A stretch of DNA of 64,000 nt from Prasinococcaceae sp. CCMP 1430 (GCA_013416795.1 RQSC01000026.1:738126-802125); one strand, 5' to 3'; positions 40,409 to 51,944 are shown, numbered from the stretch's first letter. Numbers and translations are program-made. Notes: generated by a model not told the origin, from the sequence alone.

Positions 40409-40579
40409 GTCGTGTGGGCGCTGCGTGCCCGTGCGTGCAAACGCATGCGCGTGTGACCATGAAACCCGTAAGCAGTCCCCGTACAAAAATACTGCGTGCA
40501 CTTGCGTGCGCTTGCGCGTGTGTTTACGTGGGTGTGCGTGTGTGCATGCGTAGTGCGCGCGGAGGCGCAGCGCCGCCCC
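40409..40579. other. Convergent 3' spacer
   Basis: 171-bp stop-to-stop spacer. No TGTAA seen; a GTGTG/GCGTG-rich stretch lies at 40505-40555. Confidence 0.55.
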
Positions 40580-41433
40580 TCATGACGCGAGCGGCGCATC
40601 GCTGACATCGATCGCACTTCGCACGGCCTCCGTCGCGGCGGCGAGTGCCTCTGGGTCGCGCGAGGACACAGTGATTTTGGTCGTGTACTGCGCGCCGGAC
40701 TTCGTCGCAGGGTAGCTGCCGATGGCGACACCAGCAGCGTGCGCCTCGGCGACTGCGCGGAGCGCGTCGGCGAGGTCGCCCTCGCCGGTTGCCGTGTATA
40801 GCGTGACGACCTCGACGGCGTCGCCCTGGAACCTCTCGACATTGGCCGAGATCATCTGCGTGAATAGTCGCGGAATGCCAGGCAGCACCCACACCCCGCG
40901 CACATCGGCGATGGGCACCCACGTGCCCGGCGTCTCCAGAACGCGCGCCCCATCGGGCAGCGTGGCCATCCGCAGCCGCGCGGCGTTGAGCTCCTTGCGG
41001 CCGCGCGGCGCGATATCGACGACGTCAGTGACGCGCCAGCCGTGTTGCGAGGAGCCGGCGCCAAGCGCCCACACGCACCACACACACACGAGCGCACGCG
41101 CGCACACACCTTGCCCTGCGGCTCGTAGTGCGCGCGCATTTTGTCCACGGTAGGTTCGTGAAGCGACAGGCCGACGCCCGCCCATTGCGCGACGGCCTCG
41201 TACGTGACGTCGTCGTGCGTCGGCCCGATGCCCCCCGATGTTACGACGATGCCGCTCTCCCCGACGGCGGCGCGACAGCGCGTGAGGCTGTCCGCGATGG
41301 CGTCGATCTCATCCGGGACGAACTCCGCTCGCACGAGCTCCGCACCGCGCGCTTGCAGCGCGCGCGCGAGCCAAGGCAAGTTTGTGTCGGCGGTCCGCCC
41401 CGCCAGCAGCTCGTCGCCAATGGCGACGAACGC
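40580..41433 (-). CDS. CinA / molybdopterin-binding (MoCF) domain protein
   Basis: Two exons, 41110-~41433 and 40580-40993. The 116-nt intron (GTGTGT...CGCAAG) joins AHYEPQGK|ELNAARLRMATL, exactly where CinA-type proteins read through. Motifs: AFVAIGDELLAGRTADTN, VTSGGIGPTHDDVTYEAVA, LPDGARVLETPGTW, VWVLPGIPRLF. These define the MoCF_biosynth fold found in CinA and in the N-terminal domain of eukaryotic FAD synthases. A second alpha/beta domain follows (DLADALRAVAEAHAAGVAIG). No PAPS-reductase-type FAD synthase domain is seen, so activity (nucleotide pyrophosphatase-like or FAD/NMN-related) is inferred only. The 5' end is unresolved: the frame is open upstream of AFVAIGD through Arg/Ala-rich sequence with no in-frame ATG, so a first exon or transit peptide is missing. 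Confidence 0.75.
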
Positions 41434-42166
41434 TGCGCGTGGCGCTGGTGGCGGCGCTGATGGCGTGCGCGTCGCGGCGGCGCCGCGCGCGCCGCGTTTC
41501 GGCGATTCGAACTGGTATGCGAAAACGCGCGTCCGCGTCCATTTGGCGGAACATACGACATTTCGCGTCGCATTTACGTAATTCTGTCGGGCGACTATGC
41601 GAATTCCGAATTCTGCCGTCGATTCTGTTTTTCAACAACTCCCCGCCCGCGCGCGCGCCGAAATCGGCGTTTCGGCGAACGCGTCTGTGTGCGCGCGGAC
41701 ATGGCGAGACGGCGGCACCCGCGGACGCTTGCGCGCGCCGCGCCGCAGATTGCCGCGGAATCGCCGGCGATCCCCCCGCGATCTCCCGACCCCCCAGAAG
41801 AACCGCCGGCGCGCGCGCGCGTGGCACGCGCGCCACGCGCGTGGCGCGCACACGCAGCCGCCGCACACGTTCCGAACCCTAAGAAACGCGCGCGCGCGAG
41901 AGAGACGCGCGTTAGGGGTGGTGGCGGCGCAGAGGCAAAAGCGCCGGGTTTGAGGTTTATTAGATATGAGGGTCCCTGACACATCGGGGAGCGCGAGCCG
42001 GGGGACGGGGGACGGGGAGGCGCGTTAGGGGTGGTGGCGGCGTTGAGGCAAAAGCGCCGGGTTTGAGGTTTATTAGATATGAGGGTCCCTGACACATCGG
42101 CGAGTCCGAGGATTGCGCGGCGGCGCCTGCGATGCGGGGGCCGGGCCGGCGGTCACGCCGGCTCCC

Positions 42167-42204
<38 letters not shown>

Positions 42205-43187
42205 AATATGTGAGTTCGTGGAATTCATGGTAAGAATGGGTGGCTCGTTTGCATTCGATGTCACGGCCTCCACAGCACAAACATGCTGTAATTCAGTCAA
42301 ATAAAATAAAATAAATTAAAAATCAAAATCAAAATCAAAAAGTCTGCGAGCGCTTGTGATGTGTGGTGTGCTTTTAAAGTTTTTTTTTTAAAATTCCGAG
42401 GCATTTTATGCATTTATTTATTTAATTAATTAATCAATAAATGGTTGGATACCGCACGTTGCATTCGATAGGGATTCCACGGGAGAGGGGGGGCGCGGCG
42501 ACGCGCCGCCGCCGCGACTTTCATCGCCGAAAACGGGGCTCTCGCGGATGACGACATTCGTTGCGAATGCTCGGGGTGCTAAAACCGCGGAAGGCGTCGT
42601 TAAATACGCAGCGACCGCGAAAACGTTTTGCGCCGATCCCGATCCGCCCGCGCCGGGCGCGCGACACACCAAACCCTAACTCTGCGTAAAAACGTTATTG
42701 AGGTTTGAAAATGTGTAGGGTTTGACGAGTACTTGGGGGCCGGGCGCTGATGGGGGGGGAGGGGGCGAGGGCGTCGGCGAGGGCGTCGGCGGGAGGGGGG
42801 CGACGGGGGGAGGCAGGGAGGGAGGCGGCGTGTCGTTACGCGCGCGCGCTCGAGGGGTTTAAGGGTCTCGCGGCGCGGCGGCGAGTCATCGCTTGCGCTT
42901 GGCGGCGGCGCCGCGCGCGCCCCGCGTGTCGCCGTGCGCAGCCGGGAGTAGCGGGGCGCGGCGGGCGCAAGGGTGGCAGCCTCGCGGGGGCAGCCCTGGC
43001 GAGAGCCGGCGCGCCAGCACGGAGCGCATCGCGGCGCTGCCTGCGTGGCGCCGGGCTGGCGGCGCGGTGTGGCTGGTCCAGCACAACATGCGCGCACCCC
43101 CCCCACACACGCACGACCGCTTTGAAGAAAAAATCGTGTTATTATCGCCGGCGAGAGGCCGCGTGCTGCTAGCTGCCCGCGAGCCCA
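41434..43187. other. Gene-free region with direct repeat, poly-T and AT-rich island
   Basis: 1.75 kb without a credible gene. It contains an 81-bp direct repeat, a 31-nt T run (42168-42198) followed by about 280 bp of AT-rich DNA (including ATAAAATAAAATAAAT and AAAATCAAAATC-type repeats near 42300-42340), and telomere-like AAACCCTAA (42673-42681) and TAGGGTTT (42716-42723). The island is unlike its GC-rich surroundings and may be a degraded retroelement tail or a filler insertion. Confidence 0.6.
41907..42100. repeat. 81-bp direct repeat, two copies
   Basis: Copies at 41907-41987 and 42020-42100, 113 bp apart, nearly identical: GCGCGTTAGGGGTGGTGGCG through TATGAGGGTCCCTGACACAT. They differ only at three bases near the middle (GCAG against TTGAG context). 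The bases between contain short GGGGAC repeats. Confidence 0.9.
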
Positions 43188-45057
43188 TCAGCTGCGCACC
43201 TCGTAGGTGCCGGCGACGGCGAGGCTGCGGCTGCCCTTGTACGGCGTATACTTGATGTTGTCGAACTTGAGGCTCTCGATGCGCAGGCCGGAAACGGAGG
43301 TGCCGAGGAGCTTCCAGGCGGCCCGCAGCGAGATGTATCCCTCCGGCGGCGGCGCGCCCTCTTCCAGCCGCACGTCGCCGCTCAGGCAGGGCGCGCGGTC
43401 GTTGGGGATCTTCCCAATGGCCCACGTCGCAGTCTTCGTCGCGGCGTCCCACGATACGCTGCCAACATTCGCCGACAGCACGGCCGAGGCCACGCGCCAC
43501 GCCGGCGGGAAAGGCACGGTGACGACGATGCCGTCGGCATTGCGCCCGACGTCCTGTTTCACTCCCACCATGACGCTCAGGCGTCCACCCGCACACGTTG
43601 CTTGCGACGCGCCGGCGCCGCCCACCCCCCTTCGTGCGCCGCGCGTGCGCGCACGCACGTCAGCGCAAACGCGTCCAGGCTGCGCTCGGGACCACACACG
43701 TGTTCGCGCGCGCAGGCGCGCGCGCGCATTGGCAAGAATGGGTGCGGGTAGGATCGGCGTGGTCGAACGCACCCCGCGCTGCTGCCCCCTGGCGATCCCT
43801 GCCCTTGCTCACCAGCTACATCACCACCAGAGCGCGCGCCCGCCTCGACGATTTCCCATGCGAACTGCGGAGTCATGTATATGGGCAACAGCCCACCCTT
43901 GGGTGCAGGAGGGCAGAAGTCTGCTAGCCTGAAGGAGCCGTCCGGCGGCACGAAGGACAGCACTCCGTCCGAGCGGAAGCGTTTGACGCGCACGCACGGA
44001 TGAAAGCGCGCGTCGCGCAGCGGGCTCGTGTCGGCGAAAGCCATCGTCAAGTCGGGCATGCCGCTAAGTTTGCAGTTGGCCTCGATGGTCGAACGCACCT
44101 CGCACGACACGAGGCGGCCGTCCAAGCGCGTCGTCGCGTCCACCGTGTCCACGATGTCGAAGTAGATCTCGTTCGCGGCGTACTTGACCTTGGGCGAGCG
44201 CCAGGTTACCATCGACGTTGCGATATCAGGCAGTTTCTCCTTCATGGATTTCTGAGCCGAGCCCGTCACAGCAGCGGCCAGGCGGTCCACGAGCTTCGGG
44301 GGCGGCAGCATCTCGAGCAGCACGGCGGGCTCGGAGACGAAGGGCACGCCAGAGTCGGCGATCTTGCAGTGGCACGGCCGCGCGGCGAGCGCGCGTCAGC
44401 CGGGGCAAAGAGTACGCGAGAGCGCAGCTGGGCTAAAGGCATCGCTCAGAGTTTAGTGGTTAACTATCCACATCCCGCGGGGGGTCGCCTGCGAGTCGCT
44501 CTGCCGGCGGCACCCGCGCTGTGCACGCCCGCTCCGAAGAACGTACGGAGAACAGCGCGCCCCGCCCAACAGTAGCGCAGCGCAGGGCCCGCCGCAGGCG
44601 TCCCGTTCGACGGGGCACCTCGGACCCGATATACTTTAATCATGGCGATGGCTCACATGGCCGCGCTCAGCATCGCGCCTGCGCGCGCGCGCCGATGACT
44701 TACCTCGTCCAGCACCTGCACGATGGTCGCGAAGCTCTCCCTGAGCGCCTCCTCGCGCAGCCGCCCTCCGCAGTACCTGGCAAGCACGTCGCCGACGTGT
44801 GCGAGGAACGAGAGCGCGGCCGCGGGTGGATGTTCCCTGCGTACCAGCCCAAGTAGCACCACGCCGTCGCGCCCGCAGTGCAGTACATAGGCGCGCGGCG
44901 ACGCGAGCACGGGCGGTACGGCGGCCGCATCTCCGCCAGCCGCCGCGAGCGCACGCCAGTACACGTCGCACAGCGAGCGATCGAGCCCCGCCTCCCAGTG
45001 CTTCTCCATGAGCACCTCCTGCGCCGTACCGAGCACGAAGAGCGCGGAGAGCGGCAT
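43188..45057 (-). CDS. AP3M: AP-3 adaptor complex mu subunit
   Basis: Three exons, 44704-45057, 43813-44362 and 43188-43600, with donors GTAAGT and GTGAGC and phases 0 and 1; 438 aa, the usual length. The start MPLSALFVLGTAQEVLMEKH opens the longin domain. Junction one gives VQVLDE|IADSGVPFVSEPAVL. The mu homology domain follows: WRSPKVKYAANEIYFDIVDT, RLVSCEVRSTIEANCKLSGM, PDLTMAFADTS, FHPCVRVKRF, DGSFRLADF, then GRLSVMVGVKQDVGRNADG and the C-terminal SLKFDNIKYTPYKGSRSL. The wording matches AP-3 mu rather than AP-1/2/4. AP-3 sorts cargo from Golgi or endosomes to lysosome/vacuole-related organelles. Junction two (SGGDVA-A-TCAGGRLSV) is phase-consistent but could shift by a few residues. Confidence 0.88.
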
Positions 45058-45745
45058 GGTTCACCCCCCCCTCCACCAAGCCCTTCCCTCCCTTCCTCCC
45101 CGCCACACACACACTCTTGCGCCTCAGGCCCTCAGCGCCGAAAGGCGCACTCAACACCCTCCGCGCGCTGCAGTCGCCCGCCCGCCGCGCTGTGCCGCGC
45201 CGCCCCACCTCCTCCCACCCCCCCTTCCGCAATGGCCGTGAGGGGCACGACCGCGGGCCTCACTCCGCAGGCGGGATCGTGGGGTGCGGCGGCAGGGTGG
45301 GCAGGGCCAGCGGCGGCAGCACCGCCACGCTGCCGCTGCGCGCGCGCGCGCGCGCAGTGTGGTGCGGGGCACAGACGCCCTAAACTGGCCACTGAGTACA
45401 TTTTGATCTATTATATAAACCCTGATTGATAATACACCCAAAACACGCCCCCAAACATGTGCAGCTTTTTCGCGAGTGCCAGCTCAGACAGCTCGCTCAC
45501 TGGTCCCCCTGGGGGGGGGGAGCTGCGTCACAGCTGGCACACTGTAGGCGCGCCACGCGTGGGTGTTGCTGCTGACCCGCCGCCCGCGGTGGCGGAGCTC
45601 GGCGCCCCCCTCCGGACCCTTGACGGACGCGAGGCGGGGGCGTGCATGCGCGTCAGCCCGCGTTCGCGGCGTGGCCGCCGGTGCGGCCGCTGAGAGCGTT
45701 GAGAGGAAGGCGGGAGCAGGGCGGGGGAGGGGAAGCAGAGGGGGG
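45058..45745. promoter_or_regulatory. AP-3 mu / BEACH protein divergent promoter
   Basis: Contains TTATATAAACCCTG (45411-45424), a TATA-like box sharing TATATAAACCC with the 21.28-kb promoter. It is preceded by ACATTTTGATC (45398-45408), a weak match to the recurrent element. No gene seen. Confidence 0.5.
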
Positions 45746-48700
45746 ATGTGGGAACGACATGGAGGCGACGCCGGCACGGTGGCGGCGGCGGCCGTGGAGC
45801 GCGAGCTCGGTGCAGAGCTGCTACCTCCTCGCGTCGTGCGCCCGGCGACATGTGCGGGCGGCGCGCACGCTGCGGCGCGGTGCGCTGCGCTGCGGCACGC
45901 GCACGCGGAGGTCGACGTCGCTGTTATACCGCTGCTAGTCAGGCGCAGTGGCCAGGCGAGCGGGCGCGGCGGCGGCGGCGGCGGCGCTTCCGCCGCCTCG
46001 ACCGCGGGGTCGAGCGTCGGTGCGCAGCTGCCCGCGCAACAGGATCTCAGCGCGGATGGTGGGCCGTGCGCTGTCGGCCTCGCCGAGTACCTCTCCGAGC
46101 TGACGTCGGAGGGGTGCGGTGAGGTCGAGGCGGCCATGCAGGGCGACCACGGCGCGCTCGCCAGCGAGTCCGCGCGCGAGCTCCGCGTGGCGGCCGCGCG
46201 CGCCGTGGCAATGCGTGGTGGGGCGGTCGAGGAGTGTGCGCGCCCTAGACAGTCGGACGATGGCGACGGCGTGGTGGGCGCCATCCGCTCCGCCCTGCCG
46301 CGTTTCTATCCGCGAGCCGAGGCGCTCACGGCAGCGTCGCTCTCAGAGGCGGTCGCGACGGCGGCAAGACAGGGCAACATCTCGCCAGAAAGCGGTGCGG
46401 GGGCGTTGCACGCGAACCTTTCAGCCCCAGTGGCGGTGCTGGTGGGTGAGTGTGCCGCCTACGCGCTCTTCGCGACTGGCTTGAGCGCGGTCGCGTGCGC
46501 GGGGGCTTCCACGCTCGAGACGGCCCTGCGCTTCGGGCGCGGCGCGCTTCGGCGCGAGGGTGGCCTCGTCATTCAGCTTCTGGCGTACCAGCTGCTCTCC
46601 GCGTTGGCGCCCCTACACGCGGCCGGCGGCGCGCACGGCGACGTGCGCGCGTCCAACGTTGGGCTCTCCCCTCACCTGTGGCTGCAATTGGACTGCCTGG
46701 ACAGGGCCCACGGTCGCTGCGCTGCGGACGGTCCTGACAGCGATGGTAGTGAAAGCGACGACGAGGACGGGAGCGACGGCGGACGTGATCCCCGGGCTCT
46801 CGACGGCACGGGCAAGGGCACATCCGCGAAACCGACACGCCTCCGGCGCCTGCTACGCTCCGCCTGCGAGTCCGCTCCCTCGTGCTCGCGGTCGGCGTTC
46901 GCGCGCGCCATGTCTGCATGGCGACAAGGTGAGATGAGCAATCTCGACTATCTGCTCCTACTTAATTCGCTCGCTGGGCGGCGCACGGGTGACGAGGCCT
47001 TTCTGCCCGTGCTTCCTTGGGTCATCGACTTTACACAACCGCCCGAGGCGAGCGCGCATGACACGCGCGCGCCGACCGGAGACGACGGCTGGCGCGACCT
47101 CACAAGGAGCAAGTGGCGGCTAAGCAAGGGCGAGCAGCAGCTTGACTTCACCTACGCAAACAGTGAACCGCCGCACCACATTTCAGACGAGGCGCTGTCG
47201 GAGCTCACCGCATGCATCTACACCGCGCGCCGTCAGCCGCTGTCGCGGCTGCAGTCGGTCGTGCGCGCAAATTACGAGCCCAACGAATACCCAGCAAGCA
47301 TAGCGCGGCTCTATGCTTGGAGCCCAGACGAGGCCATCGCCGCATTCTACGACGACCCCACCGTCTTCGACTCGGTCCACGCCAACATGCCCAATCTTGC
47401 CGTTCCCGACTGGGCAGCATCGCCTGCGGATTTCATAGCACGGCACCGCGCGGCCCTCGAGAGCCCACGCGCGTCAGCATGGCTGCACCACTGGATCGAC
47501 CTCACTTTCGGATACAAGCTCACGGGCGCAGCGGCGGTCGATGCGAAGAATGTCGCTCTCGACGAGGCCATCACAGGGGCAAGTACGGGTGGTGCCGCAA
47601 CGCTGCAGCGCGCGCGCGGTAGGTACCAGCTCTTTCGCGCGCCGCACCCGCCGCGAGGCGCCCCGACGCGCCCGGAGGCGCCGCTGCGGCTGCGTTCGCC
47701 GGGTGTCGCTGGAATGGGCGACGTGGCGGTCACGCTCTCTGGGGGGGCGGCGGCGCACGCACACGGTGGCACCGGTGCTGGCACTGGTGGTGGTGCGCGC
47801 ACCAGCGTCGCGGAACCCATATTCGTGGCAGTGCCGCCCGGCGGCGCGGGCGCATTGGTGGCGACGCTCGTTGACGCTGAGCAGGAGCACGCGTTTGTGG
47901 ATGCCTGCGACTTTAGCTGGGACCTGGCGCCGAACGAGCTTGACAATGCAGGGGCCATGAAGGCAGATGTCATGCGACCAGACGGCACTCAGAATGGTGC
48001 TGCCGTCGGCGCACATGATCGCGCGAGCGAGCATGCTGGTGGTGACGGTGGTAGCGATGCGGGCTTGGACGGGATCGCTGCGAGCGCCACTGACGCTGCA
48101 GGAGATCTGATGCGTGTCGGGCGACTCCTTCGGCACATGTTGCGGGCTTGCGGGTTCGGTGAAGGCGTGCGCGCGCGTGAGGTCGTGCGCTCGCTGACGC
48201 AAGCGAGTCCAAAGATGCGCCCCTCCGCTGTTGAGGTGCTCGCGAGCTCGTACTTCACGCCTGCAGTGCGGCGCGCGCACGGGGTGCTACTCGCGCTTCG
48301 TTCGCGTCATGCGGGATCATCGTTGCTGCGCGTGGCGTCACTGCTGCGAGCGGCGCCCGCAGACACCGCAACTCTGGTTGCACCCGCGTGCATGCACGCC
48401 ACGCTCACGCATGCGACGTCTGATGGTGGCAGCGCGGGAGGGGCCGTCGAGATCATACAAGAGCTCATACGCCTCCTCCCTGGCAAGGGTGTCCAGGAGC
48501 TCATCTTACCCGCGCTGCTCGACCTGCTCACGGGTCACACAAACAAGTTGCTGGGGGCGCGCGCGCGCACGCGCGCGCTCTTCGCTGGGGGAAGCGGGCG
48601 CAGCGGGAGCGTCGACGATGACGAGAGCGACGGCACGGGGGAAGCGGATGACTCGAGCGAGCAAGCAGGCGCAATGGCAGCAATGCGTGGACTGCACGCG

Positions 48701-50839
48701 CTACGCCACGCGCTTGTGCAGGCCGGCGTGGTGCGCGCGCTCGGTGCCAAGCTTGGCACAGACGAGTATGTGGCGCGCGTTCATCCGGCGCTTCTGGGCG
48801 CGCTCGAGCGCACGTCTGCGGAGGTTGCCGGTGCAGCGGCTGCGGCGCTCTCGGCGGGTTGCTGCGTGCCCATGGCGGCGCCCATGCTACTGCAGCAGAC
48901 GGTCTTCCCCCTCCTGAGCAGCGCCGCGCGCGTGGGAGATCTGAGCGACGCTGCGGCAGCAGTGCTCTCGCATGCATGTGTGGAGCTTGGCGAGGAGCTC
49001 GTGGGGCGTCACGTGCTTCCAAACGCGGTGGCAGTTGCGTGCGCGCTGCCGCCGTCAATCCAAGGTAGATCGAAACGCGCGCGGGCGCGCGCATGTGCTC
49101 GATTTCGTGCTGGTGCGTACGTGCCCGCTGCTGCATTCTGGCGCTGACGTGACACGGCCCGCGATGCGCCGACAGGCAACCCGCGCTCCCACAGGTATAG
49201 AGCGATTGTCAACGCACTGCGCGTTGTCCTCGCGGCGGCGCCGCCGTCCTCATCAGTGCGCGCCCTCTCGCCACTCCCTCGCAAAATCGCGGGGGAGCTT
49301 GCCGTGGGCTCACCCGGCTTCGTGGGCTCGCCTCCCGACCCCAGCTTTCTCCGCTCGCCATCCGCCGAGCGTGGGCTGTGGATTTGGCTCCCGGGACCAG
49401 ATGAGGGTGCACTTCCTGCCTCACCGGCGGGGGCATCCGCCTCTGCCAAGCGCCTGGCGGGCGACGGCATGGGTCAGGCCGATAGCGCGAGCCTGGGAGG
49501 GAGCGTTGGGGCTGGCAACGACTCGCCGGCCTTGGGCGCAGGAAGCGCGTCGGACGCCGCCTCCGAGGCATCGGCGAGTGGCAAACACTGGGGAATGAGC
49601 GAAGGCTTGACAACGACCCGAGGCCTTGGCGGCGGGGTCGGATTTTCGGACGAGGGTGGCCGCAGTGGCCCGGGTAGCGCATGGACACTGCGCGCGCGCT
49701 GCCTCCTATCGTTTCGTGCGCACGGTACCGTGCTGCGTGCCGCGCAGGCGCTCGAGTCGGAAGGCCTTGTTCTCACCGCTGGTGGCAGCACACGCAACGG
49801 CCCTCGCGTGCGTCTGTGGGAACTCTCCACGGGGGCATGTGTCCGTGAGTACACCACCTCGTCGCGTGAGCCCATCACTGCCGTAGCGGCGCTGGGCACG
49901 GCCTCGGGCCCCGGCGGCGCCGTGGTCGGCTGCGATGGCGGCGTACACGTCTGGCGCACGGCGAGCGGCGAGCGAGCGCACACCTTCAACGATGCATCGG
50001 CGGTCGAGGTCTGTTCAGGTTGGGCGCCCTCGGGCGCGACCGCTGGGAACTCGTCTGCCGCTGTGCGCTTCACCGCATTCGCGTGTCTCTCTGAGCGCGT
50101 TGGCGAGACCACCGTCGTGGCCGGCACGAGCGACGGCGCCGTGATCGAGCTCGATGCCCATGCATGCGCACGCGTGTCTCGTGCGGCGTGCATGCCAGGT
50201 GGGGAGGGCCTTGCTGCCGCCCACTGGGCCGAGAGCGCTCGCGCGGGCGCCGATGCGAGCGCGCTCATGAGCGGGATGAGCGCAGCAGGCGCCGGTGCGC
50301 CGGCCGCGCCGGCTGCTGTCACGTCGATCGCCCAGCTGGGCTACTTGGGGTGTGGACGAGGGTCCCTGGCGGTCGGGCTGGCCAACGGCGCCGCCGCAGT
50401 GGTTGAGCGCGGTGCCGGCCGCCTGCGGGTGTGGTTCAAGGCGCACGACGGCGCGATCACCAAGCTTTTGCCGTACAGGGAGCATTACCTCGTGAGCGCG
50501 GGCGCCGACAAGGCCGTCGCGCTATGGGACCTGCGCAAGGCGAGCAGCAGTGGTGCTGCGGGTGCCATGCTCGTGCACACGCTCACGGGGCTCAGCAGCG
50601 CAGTTACAGACTGCGCGATCGTCGACAGTACGGTCGCGTGCGCATCGGGCAGCAGGCTGGGCGTCGCACCGCTCGGCACGGCACCACCCCGAGGAGCGAC
50701 CATGGCCCTCGAGCCCATCCGGCTGCGCGGCGTGAAGGGCAAGCAGGAGAGTGCGGGCATCGTCGCGCTGGGGATCATGCGGCACAGCAAGCTCTTCCTC
50801 GCGGGCGCCGACGACGGCGCGCTGCATGTGTGCGTCTGA
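45746..50839 (+). CDS. WDR81/GFS12-type BEACH - WD40 protein
   Basis: Exons 45746-49064 and 49203-50839, about 1,650 aa; the ATG at 45746 (MWERHGGDAG) is preferred over upstream low-complexity sequence. Order: an N-terminal region with a kinase-like remnant (AHGDVRASNVGLSPHLW, about 296); a BEACH domain (about 390-630: GEMSNLDYLLLLNSLAGRR, VLPWVIDFTQPPE, WRDLTRSKWRLSKGEQQLDF); a long helical HEAT-like region with a second kinase C-lobe-like stretch (ASPKMRPSAVEVLASSYF); and C-terminal WD40 repeats from about 1270 (VRLWELSTGA, VHVWRTASGE, KAVALWDLRKA). This is the WDR81 (animals) / GFS12 (plants) layout, linked to endosome and vacuole trafficking. The splice junction is uncertain: donor GTAGAT is weak, and in-frame joining needs an acceptor at 49202, three AGs near it being possible. 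Confidence 0.82.
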
Positions 50840-51012
50840 TACGCACGGGGCCACGGGCGCGAGGCACGCGCGCCACGCTCGCCCCCGTACAGAAAGGGTC
50901 GCCAAAATTATCGTTTGTGACCACCAAAGGCGCCTAGCGCCGCTGGTGTGGAGGGGGAGGAGGGGGGGCTTGCATACCCGTATGAGCCGCCTCGCGCCGG
51001 TGGGCCATCAGC
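50840..51012. other. Convergent 3' spacer
   Basis: 173-bp stop-to-stop spacer between the BEACH and ELF4-domain genes; no recognised poly(A) signal. Confidence 0.55.
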
Positions 51013-51459
51013 TCACGCCGCCACCGCCTTGGGCGCGTCGGGCGCGTCGCCCGCGCTCTCGTCAAGGCTGACAGAAACGCTGTTGTAGATGTCCACGACC
51101 TTGGCGAGGTTCTTGTTCAGCGTGGCGATGAGCGTCTCGTTGTGCTTGAGCGCGTCTTTCTCCTGCGAGTCCTGGTTGGCTGTGATCTCTTTGATGAGCA
51201 GGCGGTTCGCCTCGAGCAAGGAGTGCACCTCGCCGAACTTGGCGAAGCCTTCCCACTCGGCGGATGCGCCCCCAACGGCGGCTTCCGCCGCCGCGGCCGC
51301 CGCGATGGCGGCAGCCGCGTCAGCCTCCCCCCCGCCCCCCGCCGCCGCGGCTTCGCCCGGCGTGCGCACCGACGCTCTCTCTCTTTCTCTCTTTCTCTCT
51401 CCCTCTCTCTCTCGCGCGCCGCAGCGGAAAAAAAAACGCCAAAAAAAGAACGGCACCAT
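51013..51459 (-). CDS. ELF4-domain (DUF1313) protein
   Basis: 148 aa if started at the ATG 51459. Residues about 68-132 match the EARLY FLOWERING 4 domain: WEGFAKFGEVHSLLEANRLL, IKEITANQDSQ, LIATLNKNLAKVVDIYNSVS. In plants this domain (e.g. LLDQNRLLINEINQNHES..., LNNNI.RV..LY) dimerises as a helical hairpin and ELF4 works in the evening complex of the circadian clock. The upstream part is low complexity: an Ala run and a (GA)n-encoded Arg/Glu stretch (51375-51414 on plus is (CT)n). The true start may therefore be later or on an unseen exon. Function in clock control is inferred from the domain only. Confidence 0.7.
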   Translation of the reverse strand: MVPFFFWRFFFRCGAREREGERKRERERASVRTPGEAAAAGGGGEADAAAAIAAAAAAEAAVGGASAEWEGFAKFGEVHSLLEANRLLIKEITANQDSQEKDALKHNETLIATLNKNLAKVVDIYNSVSVSLDESAGDAPDAPKAVAA

Positions 51460-51944
51460 CGTTGCGAATCACGAGGCCGAGGCGGGAAAAACGGGAAAAT
51501 AAAAAAGTAAAAAAAAAAGGCGCGTCCGACGTGGCCGACGGCACCTTTTCGCCTCGCCAGGCGGGTGTTGAGGTTTGGGGTTGGGTTTTGGGTATCATCG
51601 CGAGTTTTTTAAGTAGGGTCTGTGCATGTTAGGGCCGCGGCCGCGGCCGGGCATTTGCTGGGTGGGTGTTGAGGTTTGGGGTTGGGATATTGAGGTTCGT
51701 TTCGGTAAATAGGGTCTACGTGTGTTTGCGCGGTCCGGTCGGGGGTTTGCGGCTGCACGGCGCGCCACACCGCACGAGCGCGCGGGGGGGGGGCGCCACA
51801 AGGCAGGGTCCTCCGCCGCGGCCGGGGCGCGAGCGGGGAGTCGTCGCGCGAGGAGACGTGACAGGGATCTGAGGGGTCGCTGGAGGGCGCGGCTGCGGCT
51901 GCGGGCGGCGCTCGGCCGGGGGATTCGCCCCGAGCGCGCGGCCG
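51460..51944. promoter_or_regulatory. ELF4-like / GLDH divergent promoter with direct repeat
   Basis: Two partial direct repeats, GGGTGTTGAGGTTTGGGGTT, begin at 51563 and 51663. Each is followed about 40 nt later by RTAGGGTCTRYGTG-like sequence, spacing about 100 bp. TATCATCGCG occurs at 51593-51602. No recurrent TTTTGAYG copy here. Confidence 0.5.

Noticed and set aside
38633-40501. 622-aa minus-strand frame over dihydroxyacid dehydratase
   Set aside because: Antisense to an unmistakable enzyme; His/Arg/Val-rich shadow composition.
41490-41540. GATTCGAACTGG as a tRNA T-loop
   Set aside because: No acceptor stem, D-arm or anticodon arm could be built around it.
42600-43172. Open frames in the gene-free region, including a short one ending AAKRKR
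   Set aside because: Arg/Ala/Pro-rich, no homology that I recognise, and no consistent codon bias; they lie in the 3' flank of AP-3 mu and around the AT-rich island.
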